A stretch of 64,000 bases of DNA from contig NZ_FMUX01000009.1 in assembly GCF_900101345.1 (NCBI RefSeq), positions 1 through 64,000 of the forward strand. Direction: 5' to 3'. A program made the position numbers and the translations under genes. Below the pieces are notes generated by a model. That model searched no databases. It saw only the letters and a list, made by a program, of their open reading frames with translations, and was not told the DNA's origin. Positions 9,001-16,618 of the stretch are shown here, in pieces (positions within the stretch are counted from its first letter, which is position 1; the number at the start of each line of letters is the position of its first letter). The DNA comes from Desulfoluna spongiiphila (GTDB lineage: Bacteria; Desulfobacterota; Desulfobacteria; Desulfobacterales; Desulfolunaceae).

Positions 9001-10267
9001 AAACCATTACAACCAGGCCGGAAAAAAGGCGACGGGCGACTACTCCATGGTAAACCCGGAGCTCACCAGGGAGGTGCGCAACAAGAACGTGGTGATCCCC
9101 AACTGGGATGCCATCACCTGCAGGCTCCTGGCCGAGAACCTGAAGCGGGAAGGCTACACCACCTACCTCATCCAGGAGACCCCGACAACCATTCAAAAAA
9201 GTTTAAAATTCAACACGGGTCAGTGCATTCCGGTGAACGCCATCGCCCAGGGCTTCATCGAGTGCATGGAGGAGAACCATCTGGATCCGGCCAACACCGT
9301 GCTCTGGATGTCCCACTCGGAGCTGGCCTGCAACATCAAGCTCTACCCCCACTTTATCAAGAGTCATCTCAAGGCCCATGGCGGCGGCATGGAAAAGGCA
9401 GGGGTTTTTGTGGGGGAACTCTCCTTTATCGATATCTCCATCCGTGCCGGAGTCACCACGTATTTTGCCTATCTGTTCGGGGGGCTCCTTCGAAAGATGA
9501 TCTGCAGGGTCCGGCCCTACGAGGTGGTGCCGGGAACCACGGACAGGGTGGCCGAGCGGTCCATGGAGATCCTCTGCGACGCCATGGCCGGGTACCGCAC
9601 CAAAGAGAGCGCCGTCATTCAGGTGACGGAGCTTTTTGCCGGTATCGAGACCCGGGCGGAAGAGCGCATCAAGGTGGCTATCTTCGGGGACCTGTACGTG
9701 CGGGACAACAAGGTGATGAACCAGGACTTGATCCGGGTGATCGAAGCGCATGGGGGCGAGGCCATTACCACTCCCTACAACGAATACGCCAAGATGATCG
9801 CTGAAAAATACTTCAAGAAGTGGTTTGCCGAAGGGAAATACATGAACGTTATCTCGTACAAACCCCTGCTGGCGGCCATGAACACCCTGGAGCGGCGGTA
9901 TTTAAGGCACTTTGAGCGGGTGCTTCCCGACGTGCGCCATACCTACGGTGATGACCCTGAAAAGATCCTGGCCCGGTACAACCTCTCCATGGAGAACACC
10001 GGGGAGTCCATGGACAACATCTTGAAGGTCCACTACATCAAGAAACACTACCCGGATGTGGGCCTCTTCGTCCAGACGAGCCCTGCGTTCTGCTGCGCCT
10101 CCCTTGTCACCGAGGCCATGACTGAAACCATTGAGGCCGTCACCGGCGTGCCCGTGGTCTGCGTCACCTACGACGGCACCGGGGGCAACAAGAACCGGCA
10201 GATCATTCCCTACCTGAAGTACCCGAGGAAAGCCGAAGGCACGGTCCGTGAGCGGGTCAGTGCCTGA
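6053..10267 (+). CDS. Giant acyl-CoA dehydratase activase (two BadF/HgdC domains, DUF2229, HgdB-like region)
   Basis: 1404 residues from the ATG at 6053 (an upstream TTG would add 13). Two ASKHA ATPase modules are present: residues 1-270 (GLDIGSVSATAVE, CAAGTGSF, RCAVFAKTD) and about 330-590 (GIDIGSTSTKAVV, EIGGQDAKF, CAAGTGSF, RCTVFMERD). The two cysteines per module (CAAGTGSF and RC-VF) are those that hold the bridging [4Fe-4S] cluster in HgdC. Next come a cysteine pair (CSLCNNRC, about 621-628), a DUF2229 region (about 668-880) and a C-terminal part resembling the HgdB/D subunit. Activases inject one electron, driven by ATP, into 2-hydroxyacyl-CoA dehydratases or benzoyl-CoA-reductase-type enzymes. 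No separate dehydratase alpha/beta genes are adjacent, so its client is unknown. Confidence 0.88.
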   Translation: MTLNILGLDIGSVSATAVEMTPDRQIVKKVSLQHKGEMKSAVETLLGSFSQSRIGAVAATDTTPSLIKASRRYDGRISLIHAVKHLHPEVRNVLSVGGEQFALIRFDDEGNYVDTRANTSCAAGTGSFLDQQAGRLNLSGIEELSRIAEESNGDYPEIASRCAVFAKTDLIHAQQEGYSLPEICDGLCHGLAKNIADTVFASREQRDPVLFVGGVALNRAVSGHLETIAGVPFVTDEMALYYGAVGVALEFLGEGAMASDAVPVPIPEGILQDETFTKEYHYPPLELHLSEYPDFASVSSYDLPFDHDGLKSFVEVDVYETPQESVLPVTLGIDIGSTSTKAVVVDEAKRVIAGFYTRTSGRPVDAVSGIFEAVEEVEERLGVAFAWKGAGTTGSGRKFIGRIVGADLALDEITAHARAACELNPDVDTIIEIGGQDAKFTTLKNGMVTSSVMNNVCAAGTGSFIEEQALKLGCDVRSYSRRTLGVRAPMSSDRCTVFMERDINHYLACGFSVDEVLASALHSVRENYLIKVADEGRIGDVVFFQGATAKNKALVAAFEQRLNKKILVSRFCHLTGALGTALTLLDEGAPTTTFRGTGLHRQHIAVTSEVCSLCNNRCKISVADVAGEKVAYGFLCGRDYESTSFVSSNTAGFDLLKARRKLLRQETPTSYRHAEVVGIPAALHLREDLPFWKRFFSLLSIRTVTSEGFKSAVKEGKNLTGAEFCAPMTALHGHVSHLVDKADFIFLPYYIENKNPEKGGRRQYCYYTQFSPAVLSASALGGKAQLLTPTLKYIYSGVHTRYQLYRMMKQVTKKPISFFEVSTAYNRASEFMQTAEKKLKGLYEKEFAPKENLSAVLLGRPYTVLSSHANNRIPEILAERGVKSFYQDMLPKGDPAKIRPMLDELHWNYAAKILEAAETAAGIPGLYPVFITSFKCAPDSFIIDAFKKVMEANNKPYLILELDEHDSSVGYETRIEAAIRSFRNHYNQAGKKATGDYSMVNPELTREVRNKNVVIPNWDAITCRLLAENLKREGYTTYLIQETPTTIQKSLKFNTGQCIPVNAIAQGFIECMEENHLDPANTVLWMSHSELACNIKLYPHFIKSHLKAHGGGMEKAGVFVGELSFIDISIRAGVTTYFAYLFGGLLRKMICRVRPYEVVPGTTDRVAERSMEILCDAMAGYRTKESAVIQVTELFAGIETRAEERIKVAIFGDLYVRDNKVMNQDLIRVIEAHGGEAITTPYNEYAKMIAEKYFKKWFAEGKYMNVISYKPLLAAMNTLERRYLRHFERVLPDVRHTYGDDPEKILARYNLSMENTGESMDNILKVHYIKKHYPDVGLFVQTSPAFCCASLVTEAMTETIEAVTGVPVVCVTYDGTGGNKNRQIIPYLKYPRKAEGTVRERVSA

Positions 10268-10297
10268 TAAAGAGAAATACAGTCACCTGCGATAAAT

Positions 10298-10349
10298 AAA
10301 ACAAGGCCACCGAGTACCCCTGACGGGGCACGCGGCGGCCTTGTTTTTT
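10298..10349 (+). terminator. Rho-independent terminator after the activase gene
   Basis: The arms AAACAAGGCC and GGCCTTGTTT flank an inner GC-rich loop with TACCCCTGACGGGGCA, followed by TTTTTT. It lies 30 bases after the stop codon at 10267. The A-run on the left makes it workable in both directions. Confidence 0.85.
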
Positions 10350-10378
10350 GTCGGTGTTACTATTCAGATCCAAAAGCA

Positions 10379-10550
10379 GCCTCCGGCGGCAAGGTGTGCC
10401 ACCTTGAAAGCAGGTTGCGGATGCGCTTTGCCCCTCGTCCCTCGGGTCAAAGCACATCCGCCTTTAAAACCACATTCATTCAAGCCGTTTTTTTTAGACC
10501 TGTTTGTTAAACTTCTTGAACGTTTAGCCCCCGGCAGGGCCGCCGGAGGC
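10379..10550 (-). repeat. Dispersed hairpin repeat, full copy (inverted)
   Basis: Reverse-complement copy of the approximately 170-190 bp family. It begins GCCTCCGGCGGCAAGGTG and ends GCAGGGCCGCCGGAGGC, with the CAAGGTGTGCCACCTTG dyad and the GCGGATG/CATCCGC pair inside. It lies between convergent 3' ends (activase gene and flavin reductase gene) with its hairpin end toward the activase gene. Confidence 0.85.
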
Positions 10551-10605
10551 ATAAGCTGAATAGTTTTGATTTTTTGTTGCCCCGAAAGCTCCCCAGGGCT
10601 ATTTT

Positions 10606-10659
10606 CCCTTAGCCCTTAGCCCTTAGCCCTTAGCCCTTAGCCCTTAGCCCTTAGCCCTT
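10606..10659 (-). repeat. Heptamer tandem array (GGGCTAA on minus strand), possible G-quadruplex
   Basis: Eight CCC tracts spaced exactly seven bases apart on the plus strand (CCCTTAG units, about 7.7 copies). On the minus strand this reads GGGCTAA repeated, in register with the last codons and TAA stop of the flavin reductase gene ending at 10651. Eight G-tracts of three with four-base loops satisfy the usual G-quadruplex pattern. Confidence 0.9.
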
Positions 10660-11319
10660 CTTCCCCGCTTTCCCCACACGTTTTCTGAGCTTACGCCCCT
10701 TCGGCGTTGCGCCGCTCTTTTTGGCCTGGTGCACAGGGGTGCTCATCTTTTTTTTCTTTTTTTCCACGGAAAACCCGAATTTTCCAAGCTTTCTTCCCAG
10801 GCCGTGGTACTGGCCGTGGGAGTAGCAGATGGGGTTGGACTGGTCGAGGTGAAAGGCCCCGGTCTCCTCGTCCAGGTAGCGGGTGTCGGCCATGACGTTG
10901 ACCACCTCGCTGATGAACATGTCGTGGGAGCCAAGGGGAACGATCTCTTTGACCCGGCATTCGATGTGCAAGGGGGCCTCGGAGATGATGGGGGCATTTA
11001 CCTTTTCCGCTTTGCCGGGGGTGAGTCCCATCTCTTTAAATTTGTTGAATTTTTTTCCGGATCGGACCCCGCACCAGTCCGTGGCCTTTGCCAGCTCTTC
11101 GGTGGTGACGTTGATGACGTACTCGCCGGTGCGTTTTAAAATGTCATAGGAGTGGCGGTTGGGCCGTACCGAGATGTAGCACATGGGCGGGTCAGTGCAG
11201 ATGGTTCCGGTCCAGGCGATGGTGATGATGTTGTGCTCCTCTTCCGTCTCACCGCAGCTGACCATTACGGCGGGAAGGGGGTAGATCATGGTGCCGGGTT
11301 TCCAGCTTACTTTGGCCAT
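10651..11319 (-). CDS. Flavin reductase-like (FMN-binding split barrel) protein with basic tail
   Basis: 222 residues. Residues 1-185 match the flavin reductase-like / flavoredoxin fold: MIYPLPAVMVSCG at the start, WTGTICTDPPMCYISVRPNRHSYDIL, EYVINVTTEELAKATDWCG and the SHDMFISEVV segment near the FMN phosphate. Flavoredoxin-type proteins in sulfate reducers transfer electrons or hydride through bound FMN in the cytoplasm. After about residue 185 the protein carries a tail very rich in lysine and arginine (EKKKKK, RKLRKR, GKAGKKG), which is not part of the fold. Translation starts at an ATG preceded by AGAGGTAA. The stop codon lies inside the GGGCTAA array. Confidence 0.85.
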   Translation of the reverse strand: MAKVSWKPGTMIYPLPAVMVSCGETEEEHNIITIAWTGTICTDPPMCYISVRPNRHSYDILKRTGEYVINVTTEELAKATDWCGVRSGKKFNKFKEMGLTPGKAEKVNAPIISEAPLHIECRVKEIVPLGSHDMFISEVVNVMADTRYLDEETGAFHLDQSNPICYSHGQYHGLGRKLGKFGFSVEKKKKKMSTPVHQAKKSGATPKGRKLRKRVGKAGKKG

Positions 11320-11350
11320 GGGGTTACCTCTGAGTGGGGGAAAGCGTCAA

Positions 11351-11542
11351 GCCTCCGGCGGCCCTGCCGGAGACCAAACTTTTGAAAAGTTTGACAAACA
11401 GGTCTTAGAGAAAATGCCCGTCTCTGCCGTTTTTTTGGGGGCATTTTGGCAACCGCATAGCCGCCCGGCGGGCCAGGGGGCTACGTCATTGCAACCGGAA
11501 CGTTTTTGCGGCGCTTTTTTCAAAAAGCGACCCGCCGGAGGC
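11351..11542 (+). repeat. Dispersed repeat, variant internal sequence
   Basis: Ends match the family (GCCTCCGGCGGCCCTGCCGG at the left, CGCCGGAGGC at the right) and the AAACTTTTGAAAAGTTTGACAAA block is present. The right half differs: it has CCGCCCGGCGGG and a TTTTTGCGGCGC...AAAAAGCG region instead of the GCGAATG hairpin. It fills the gap between the flavin reductase start and the ABC-F stop at 11552. Confidence 0.7.
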
Positions 11543-11551
11543 ATTTTTTTT

Positions 11552-13171
11552 CTACCTGTCGGACTTGCTCAGGTAATAGTCGTAGTCGCCTTCGTAGGGG
11601 ATCATCTCGCCGTGGTCGATGGCAAAGACCCGGCTGACCAGGGCCCGCAGGAAGTGGCGGTCGTGGCTTACGAGGACGACGGTGCCCTTGAAGGCCTTGA
11701 GGGCGGAAAGGAGGACCTCCCGGGACTGGATGTCCAGGTGGTTGGTGGGCTCATCCAGGATCAGCAGGTTCAAAGGGCGCGCCAGAAGGGTGGCAAGGAC
11801 CACCCGGCTTTTTTCACCGCCGGAGAGCATGTCGATTCTCTTGTCCACGTCGTCCCCGGAGAAGAGAAAGGCGGCGCAGAGGTTGCGGATGGTTCCGATG
11901 CCTGCGGTGGGCAGGGCATCCTGAACGGTATCGAAGACGCTTTTTTTCGGGTCGAGGATGTCCATGGCGTGCTGGCTGAAGTAACCGGCGTGGACACTGG
12001 CCCCGATGGTGAGGCTGCCTGCGGTGGCCTGGGTCTGGCCTGCCATGACCTTTAAAAAGGTGGATTTGCCGGCCCCGTTGACACCCACCACGGCGATTTT
12101 GTCCCCTCTGCGCACCATGCCCGAGATGCCACCGAAGACCGACTTTTCAGATCCGTCGTCGGCGGGCCACACCTTGCCCAGACTCTCCATGGCCACCACA
12201 TCGTCCCCGGAGCGCGGGGGCTCTGCAAACTCAAACTTCATGCTGCGCTGCTCGGCCGGGAGTTCTATGCGTTCGATTTTCTCCAGCTTCTTGATACGGG
12301 ACTGCACCTGGGCGGCATGGGAGACACGGGCTGCAAACCGGGCGATGAACTCTTCTTCCTTGGCCAGCATCTCCTGCTGGCGGCGGTAGCTTGCCATGAG
12401 CTGCTCGCGTCTGATCTCCCGTTCCTTCAGGTAAAAGTCGTAGTTGCCCCCGTAGGTGGTCAGGGTGCGATTGGCCACTTCCACGGTGCGTTTCACCACC
12501 CGGTTCATGAACTCCTGATCGTGGCAGGTCATGAGAAGGGCCCCTTTGAACTCTGCAATCAGCCAGTTTTCAAGCCAGACAATGGACTCCACGTCCAAAT
12601 GGTTGGTGGGTTCGTCTAAAAGCAGCACATCCGGGTTGATGAGAAGGATCCCTGCCAGGGCGATGCGCATCTTCCAGCCCCCGCTGAAGGCCTCCACCGG
12701 ACGGTGGTGGTCCGACGGCCCGATACCGAGCCCCGTGAGGATGGCCTGGGCACGGGGTTCCAGATCGTAACCTCCCCGGTTTTCAAATTCTTCCGCGGCA
12801 TTTCCGTAGCGTTCCAGCAGGGCGGCCATGTCGTCGTCGTCCATGGGGGTGGCCATGGCCTCCTCCATCTGGGCGATGGACGCGGCAAGCTCGGAGATGT
12901 TCCCGGCAGCTGCCATGACTTCTTCGATGGCCGTGCGTCCGGACATCTCCCCGGTGCTCTGGGAGAAGTAGCCGATGGTGGTCTTTTTCCCGATGGAGAT
13001 CTCTCCCCCGTCGGGCTCCTCCTCCCCTGTAATCAGGCGAAAAATGGTGGATTTACCTGCCCCGTTGGGACCCACCAGGCCCGTTCGGGAGCCGGAAAGG
13101 ATCTGGAGACTCGCCCGGTCAAAGAGGATGTGGTTGCCGTGCTGCCGGGTGATGTTGGTTAAATGGATCAT
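11552..13171 (-). CDS. ABC-F family ATPase (ribosome-associated type)
   Basis: 539 residues with two ABC cassettes and no membrane segments. Cassette 1 has Walker A GPNGAGKST, the signature FSGGWKMRIALA and Walker B DVLLLDEPTNHLD. Cassette 2 has GVNGAGKST, LSGGEKSRV and NLLILDEPTNHLD. Between them lies a charged P-site-tRNA-type linker (FIARFAARVSHAAQVQSRIK). ABC-F proteins bind the ribosomal E site and modulate translation; some give antibiotic resistance, others tune elongation. Length and linker resemble the housekeeping YbiT/YdiF branches more than resistance proteins, but the subgroup cannot be fixed by eye. It is transcribed alone, with no obvious leader peptide or attenuator before it. 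Confidence 0.93.
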   Translation of the reverse strand: MIHLTNITRQHGNHILFDRASLQILSGSRTGLVGPNGAGKSTIFRLITGEEEPDGGEISIGKKTTIGYFSQSTGEMSGRTAIEEVMAAAGNISELAASIAQMEEAMATPMDDDDMAALLERYGNAAEEFENRGGYDLEPRAQAILTGLGIGPSDHHRPVEAFSGGWKMRIALAGILLINPDVLLLDEPTNHLDVESIVWLENWLIAEFKGALLMTCHDQEFMNRVVKRTVEVANRTLTTYGGNYDFYLKEREIRREQLMASYRRQQEMLAKEEEFIARFAARVSHAAQVQSRIKKLEKIERIELPAEQRSMKFEFAEPPRSGDDVVAMESLGKVWPADDGSEKSVFGGISGMVRRGDKIAVVGVNGAGKSTFLKVMAGQTQATAGSLTIGASVHAGYFSQHAMDILDPKKSVFDTVQDALPTAGIGTIRNLCAAFLFSGDDVDKRIDMLSGGEKSRVVLATLLARPLNLLILDEPTNHLDIQSREVLLSALKAFKGTVVLVSHDRHFLRALVSRVFAIDHGEMIPYEGDYDYYLSKSDR

Positions 13172-13305
13172 GGAAAGGGTCCGTTTTTAGTGTATCAGAA
13201 AGCCAGGACGAAAGGCAGGGCCGCCCACCGATCATGCCGGGATGATGCGTTATTTTCAAAGATGCGGAGCGTATCATGAAGCCCTGCATGAGGCAAGGGA
13301 GACGG

Positions 13306-13355
13306 GAGGCAGGTCATAGGTTACAGGTCATAGGTCATAGGGAAAACGTTGTTTT
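13306..13355. repeat. Short iterations of GGTCATAGG type
   Basis: Imperfect direct repeats AGGTCATAGG/AGGTTACAGG/AGGTCATAGG/TCATAGGG between the ABC-F start and the mgtE stop. Closely similar iterations occur downstream of cinA (61905-62080), and looser ones near 325-360. Confidence 0.6.
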
Positions 13356-13405
13356 TCACTACCTATGGCCTGATTTGCCCATAGCTGTTTTCCCCATGTC
13401 CTCCC

Positions 13406-14785
13406 TCACACCCCCAATATCAACCGCGCACAGGTAAAATAGATAAAGAGCCCCGTGATATCCACCACCGTGGTGAGGGCCGGGCTGGCTACCACCGCCG
13501 GGTCGAGGCGGAGCCTGGCCGCTCCCATGGGGAGGAGGGCGCCCACGAGGGTGGAGGTGATCACCTGGATGGCCAGGGCCAGGACGATGGCCCCTCCCAC
13601 CTGGGGCAGGGTAAAGCCTCCCGGAATGGGGCTGCCTCCGGAGAGGAGCTGGACCTTGATCCAGGCCACACAGGCCAGGACGGCTGCCAGCATCAGGGCG
13701 ATCTTGAGCTCTTTGCCTAAAACCTGCAGCATATCCTTGGCCGAAATTTCATTGAGGGCCAGGGCCCGTATCACCACGGTGGCGGACTGGCTGCCCGTGT
13801 TGCCGCCGGTATCGGCCAGCATGGGCATGTAAAGGGCCAGGATCAGCAGGTGGCTCAAGGTGGCCTCAAAGTGATGGAGGATGCCTCCCGAGACGAGGCC
13901 TGCTGCCGCCAGGCCCACCACCCAGAGGACACGGTTTTTAAAATGCGTCAGGGCCGGAGTGCGCAGGTAGGAGGCGGCGTCGTGGCTGCCCTGAATGGCC
14001 ATGAACTTTTCCAGGTCCTCGGTGTGTTCCCGGGTGATGATGTCGATGGCGTCGTCGTGGGTGATGATGCCCACCAGGGCATCGCCGCCGTTGATCACCG
14101 GCAGGGCGATGAGCCCGTACTTCTGGATCTGGCGCGCGGCAAACTCCTGATCGTCCGTGACTCGGACGGAGATGACGCCTTCGTTCATGATCTCTTCCAC
14201 CAGCTCATGGGCTGGGGCCAGGATCAGGTCCTTCAGGGATGCAAAGCCGATGAGCCTGCGCCCTTCATCCACCACATAGGCATAGTAGATGGTCTCTTTG
14301 TCCGGGGCTTCCCTGCGGAGCTTGTCAATGGCATCGGCCGCCGTGAGGTCCGGGGAGAGGGTGGCGTAATCCGAGGTCATGACGGACCCGGCGCTCCCTT
14401 CGTGGTAGGAGGAAAGCTTTCGGATGTCTTCCCGCTCGGCCACTGCCAGGGCCGAGAGGATGCGCAGCCGCCTGTTCTCCGGGATCCGGGCGAGAAGGTC
14501 CACCCGGTCGTCGGGGGACATCTCCGTCACCAGCTGGGCCAGCTCGCGGCGGCTCAGGATCTCGGCAACGTCCGCCTGAAACCATTCGTCCATTTCGGAG
14601 AAGATCTCCGCGGCAAGGGAGAGCGGTCCCGTGCCAAGGACCTGCCAGGCCTCCGTCGGGGTGAGGGCCGACAGAAATTCGGCGATGACGCGGGGGTGTC
14701 CGCTGTCGAGGAAGAGGCCAAGGGCCTCGTGATTGTCGGATTCAAGGTAATCTCGCAGCTCAGGGACGAGGAGCGGGTTTTTCAT
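13406..14785 (-). CDS. mgtE: Magnesium transporter MgtE
   Basis: 459 residues from the ATG at 14785, which follows AGGGAGGTTTACC; the longer frame upstream lacks a ribosome-binding site. Order of domains: N-terminal MgtE superhelical domain (about 1-130), two CBS domains (about 135-255, including ITHDDAIDIITREHTEDLEK), a connecting helix, then five membrane helices (from about 285) with the conserved PMLADTGGNTGSQSATVVIR pore motif. MgtE is a homodimeric Mg2+ channel; the cytosolic domains close the pore when intracellular Mg2+ is high. The gene is monocistronic, with the dispersed-repeat region upstream and the ABC-F gene downstream on the same strand. Confidence 0.96.
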   Translation of the reverse strand: MKNPLLVPELRDYLESDNHEALGLFLDSGHPRVIAEFLSALTPTEAWQVLGTGPLSLAAEIFSEMDEWFQADVAEILSRRELAQLVTEMSPDDRVDLLARIPENRRLRILSALAVAEREDIRKLSSYHEGSAGSVMTSDYATLSPDLTAADAIDKLRREAPDKETIYYAYVVDEGRRLIGFASLKDLILAPAHELVEEIMNEGVISVRVTDDQEFAARQIQKYGLIALPVINGGDALVGIITHDDAIDIITREHTEDLEKFMAIQGSHDAASYLRTPALTHFKNRVLWVVGLAAAGLVSGGILHHFEATLSHLLILALYMPMLADTGGNTGSQSATVVIRALALNEISAKDMLQVLGKELKIALMLAAVLACVAWIKVQLLSGGSPIPGGFTLPQVGGAIVLALAIQVITSTLVGALLPMGAARLRLDPAVVASPALTTVVDITGLFIYFTCARLILGV

Positions 14786-15490
14786 GGTAAACCTCCCTGA
14801 TGGTGTCCGCGCCGCGCGCGTCACCATAAAGAAAGGCTCACCGGGTTACGCGATGGGCGTGACGGGGTGTGCTTTTGGGGAGGGATCGCAGAGCGGTCGG
14901 ATACATGTTGTGGTCTTTTCAGGAGCGGGCTGACTGCCGCCTTCCGAATCGTTCATTTCCTGTTCCTGTATGTGATCTGTTGCTCTGACGTGCAGAGTGT
15001 GCATGGTCACGTGATTTCGTCTTGCCTTGCGGCAAGCCACCTGTGCCAGGAGACTAAAGGATAAGGGGAAAACCCCTGCCCCATAAAACCCTCCCGGCAA
15101 AAACGGTGGGGACGATAACACCCCGGATCGGTTTGTGCAACCGAAACGTTTTTTCTCAGGGCGTTTTGTTGGCGCGTCGGGTTCGAGCCATGGTCCTTGG
15201 ACTGGTGAACATAAATAGCCATACAGTGGGGTGCCGGCGGTAACCTCACCTTGCCGCCGGATGCAGCCAGGTTAAAGATGCCTCCGGCGGCCCCGCCGGG
15301 GGCTAAACTTCTGCCTGATTTTATAACGACGGGTTTAATAAACAGGCATTAAAAAGCAAATTCAGGCCAATCAAAATCAAAAGCGAATGTGATTTTCCCT
15401 GAGGAACGAAGGGGAAAGCGCATTCGCAACCTGCTTTCGAGGTGGCACACCTCGCCGCCGGAGGCATCTTTTTATTTTATTGCCGCAGCC
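14786..15490. other. Intergenic region with repeat copies
   Basis: No gene supported. Contains a degenerate right-half repeat around 15235-15265 and the full copy at 15280-15465. Short reading frames inside are by-products of the repeat. The mgtE promoter must lie just right of 14785; AT content there is not distinctive. Confidence 0.5.
15280..15465 (+). repeat. Dispersed hairpin repeat, full copy
   Basis: 186 bp with terminal inverted repeats GCCTCCGGCGG / CCGCCGGAGGC. Two inner hairpins are visible: GCGAATGTGATTTTCCC paired with GGGGAAAGCGCATTCGC, and CGAGGTGGCACACCTCG. A 15-base joint (AGCCAGGTTAAAGAT) links it to a degenerate copy on the left. The hairpin end faces the 3' end of the gene stopping at 15491. 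Confidence 0.9.
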
Positions 15491-16618
15491 TTACCTGGGG
15501 ATGGTTACCCCGTTTTCTTCAGCCAGCCTGAAAAAATGCCCTTTGTACCAGTGTACCGCCTGGTAAAATTGATACCAGCGGCTCGTAGCAAAATCAGGGC
15601 CGGCAAGGGCTCCTTCGACCTTTCGTTTGTCATAGGTTTTTTTCGTGAAATTGGAGAAGGCATCCTTGAGCCAGAGAAAATGGTCGTAGTGAAGCTCTTT
15701 GTCTGCGGCGTCCAGAAGGTTCAGTTTGACCATGGTTTGTTGCCAGTTTTTGATCCTTTTTCTGTCGCTGTGTACCTCGGCAAGGAGGGTGTTGAACAGG
15801 GGGGTGGTGTCCCTGGGCCCGGCATCGGGGTCTTTGTATTCGGGGTGCCTTTCAAGGTAGTCCGTGAGATGCCCGTGGATGCTGGTAAAGGCCTCTTTGA
15901 ACCGGTTGGGGTTTATCACCTCGGAGATGGTGAACTGGGATGAAAAATTGTCGCTGAAGTCGTAGTGGTAGCTCCAGGTGAGGTGGGGCACGTCCGGGAA
16001 GCTCAAGGCCCGTCCGTGACCGTAGGCAGGGGCCACGGCATGGAGCGCCCGGTCCAGGGTCTCACCGAGCCTGCTCTTCTGCAACTGCATCACCCATTTT
16101 TTGAAGACGTGCCGTGGAACAAGGGGGGCTTTGGCCGTGGCGGTAAGGTTTTCGATGCTGTTGACCTTGCTCAAGAGTCCTGAGAACCCTGCATGGGAGA
16201 AGGTGTCGGCATAGGCGTGAAGGACCATGCCCAATTTCACCAGGTCGTTCTCCTCCTTGGCTTTTTGAAGGATCGACTCGATGATGGGTGACTTCTTTTT
16301 GCAACGGAGCTTTCGGGTAAAGTTTTTCCCTTCGCATCCCGGCACGAAGTGAAAGGCGCAGGTGTTTCCGGTCATGGAATCGTAGTTGTAGGTGTCAAGT
16401 TGGGCGTAGGAGTGGCAGGTGGCCATGTTGAAAAAGGCCGGTTTGCCGTCGATGGTTTCCGGCTCCACACCCTTCGGCTTTTTGGCCAGGACCATGTGGT
16501 TGATTTTGGCATCGTCGACATACTGGGAGGCATAGGCGATGGTGCCTGCCGCATCTTTTGTAAAGCCGCAGGCCCTGCAGAAAGCCAGGATGCCGTAGTA
16601 GTGAGCGTCAATTTTCAT
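15491..16618 (-). CDS. DUF6765-like protein (possible zinc-dependent hydrolase fold)
   Basis: 375 residues, starting MKIDAHYYGILAFCRACGF after GGAGGATCC. The start and the AYASQYVDDA segment match what I recall of the DUF6765 family, found in delta-proteobacteria and other anaerobes. The motif LHAYADTFSHAGFSG (about residues 130-150) has an H-x3-D-x3-H spacing reminiscent of zinc-phospholipase C/S1-P1 nuclease-like proteins; this is a resemblance only. There is no signal peptide, so it is likely cytoplasmic. Two nearby cysteines near the start (FCRAC) could bind metal. It stands alone, with the repeat at its 3' end. The function is unknown. Confidence 0.6.
   Translation of the reverse strand: MKIDAHYYGILAFCRACGFTKDAAGTIAYASQYVDDAKINHMVLAKKPKGVEPETIDGKPAFFNMATCHSYAQLDTYNYDSMTGNTCAFHFVPGCEGKNFTRKLRCKKKSPIIESILQKAKEENDLVKLGMVLHAYADTFSHAGFSGLLSKVNSIENLTATAKAPLVPRHVFKKWVMQLQKSRLGETLDRALHAVAPAYGHGRALSFPDVPHLTWSYHYDFSDNFSSQFTISEVINPNRFKEAFTSIHGHLTDYLERHPEYKDPDAGPRDTTPLFNTLLAEVHSDRKRIKNWQQTMVKLNLLDAADKELHYDHFLWLKDAFSNFTKKTYDKRKVEGALAGPDFATSRWYQFYQAVHWYKGHFFRLAEENGVTIPR

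Noticed and set aside
10606..10659. Considered as a CRISPR-like array
   Set aside because: Unit is seven bases with no spacers; a simple tandem repeat.
15280..15465. Dispersed repeat considered simply as a set of Rho-independent terminators for the minus-strand genes
   Set aside because: The T-run after the hairpin lies on the plus-strand side, the wrong direction for most adjacent genes, and the unit is far longer than a terminator; a termination role remains possible but not as the sole explanation.
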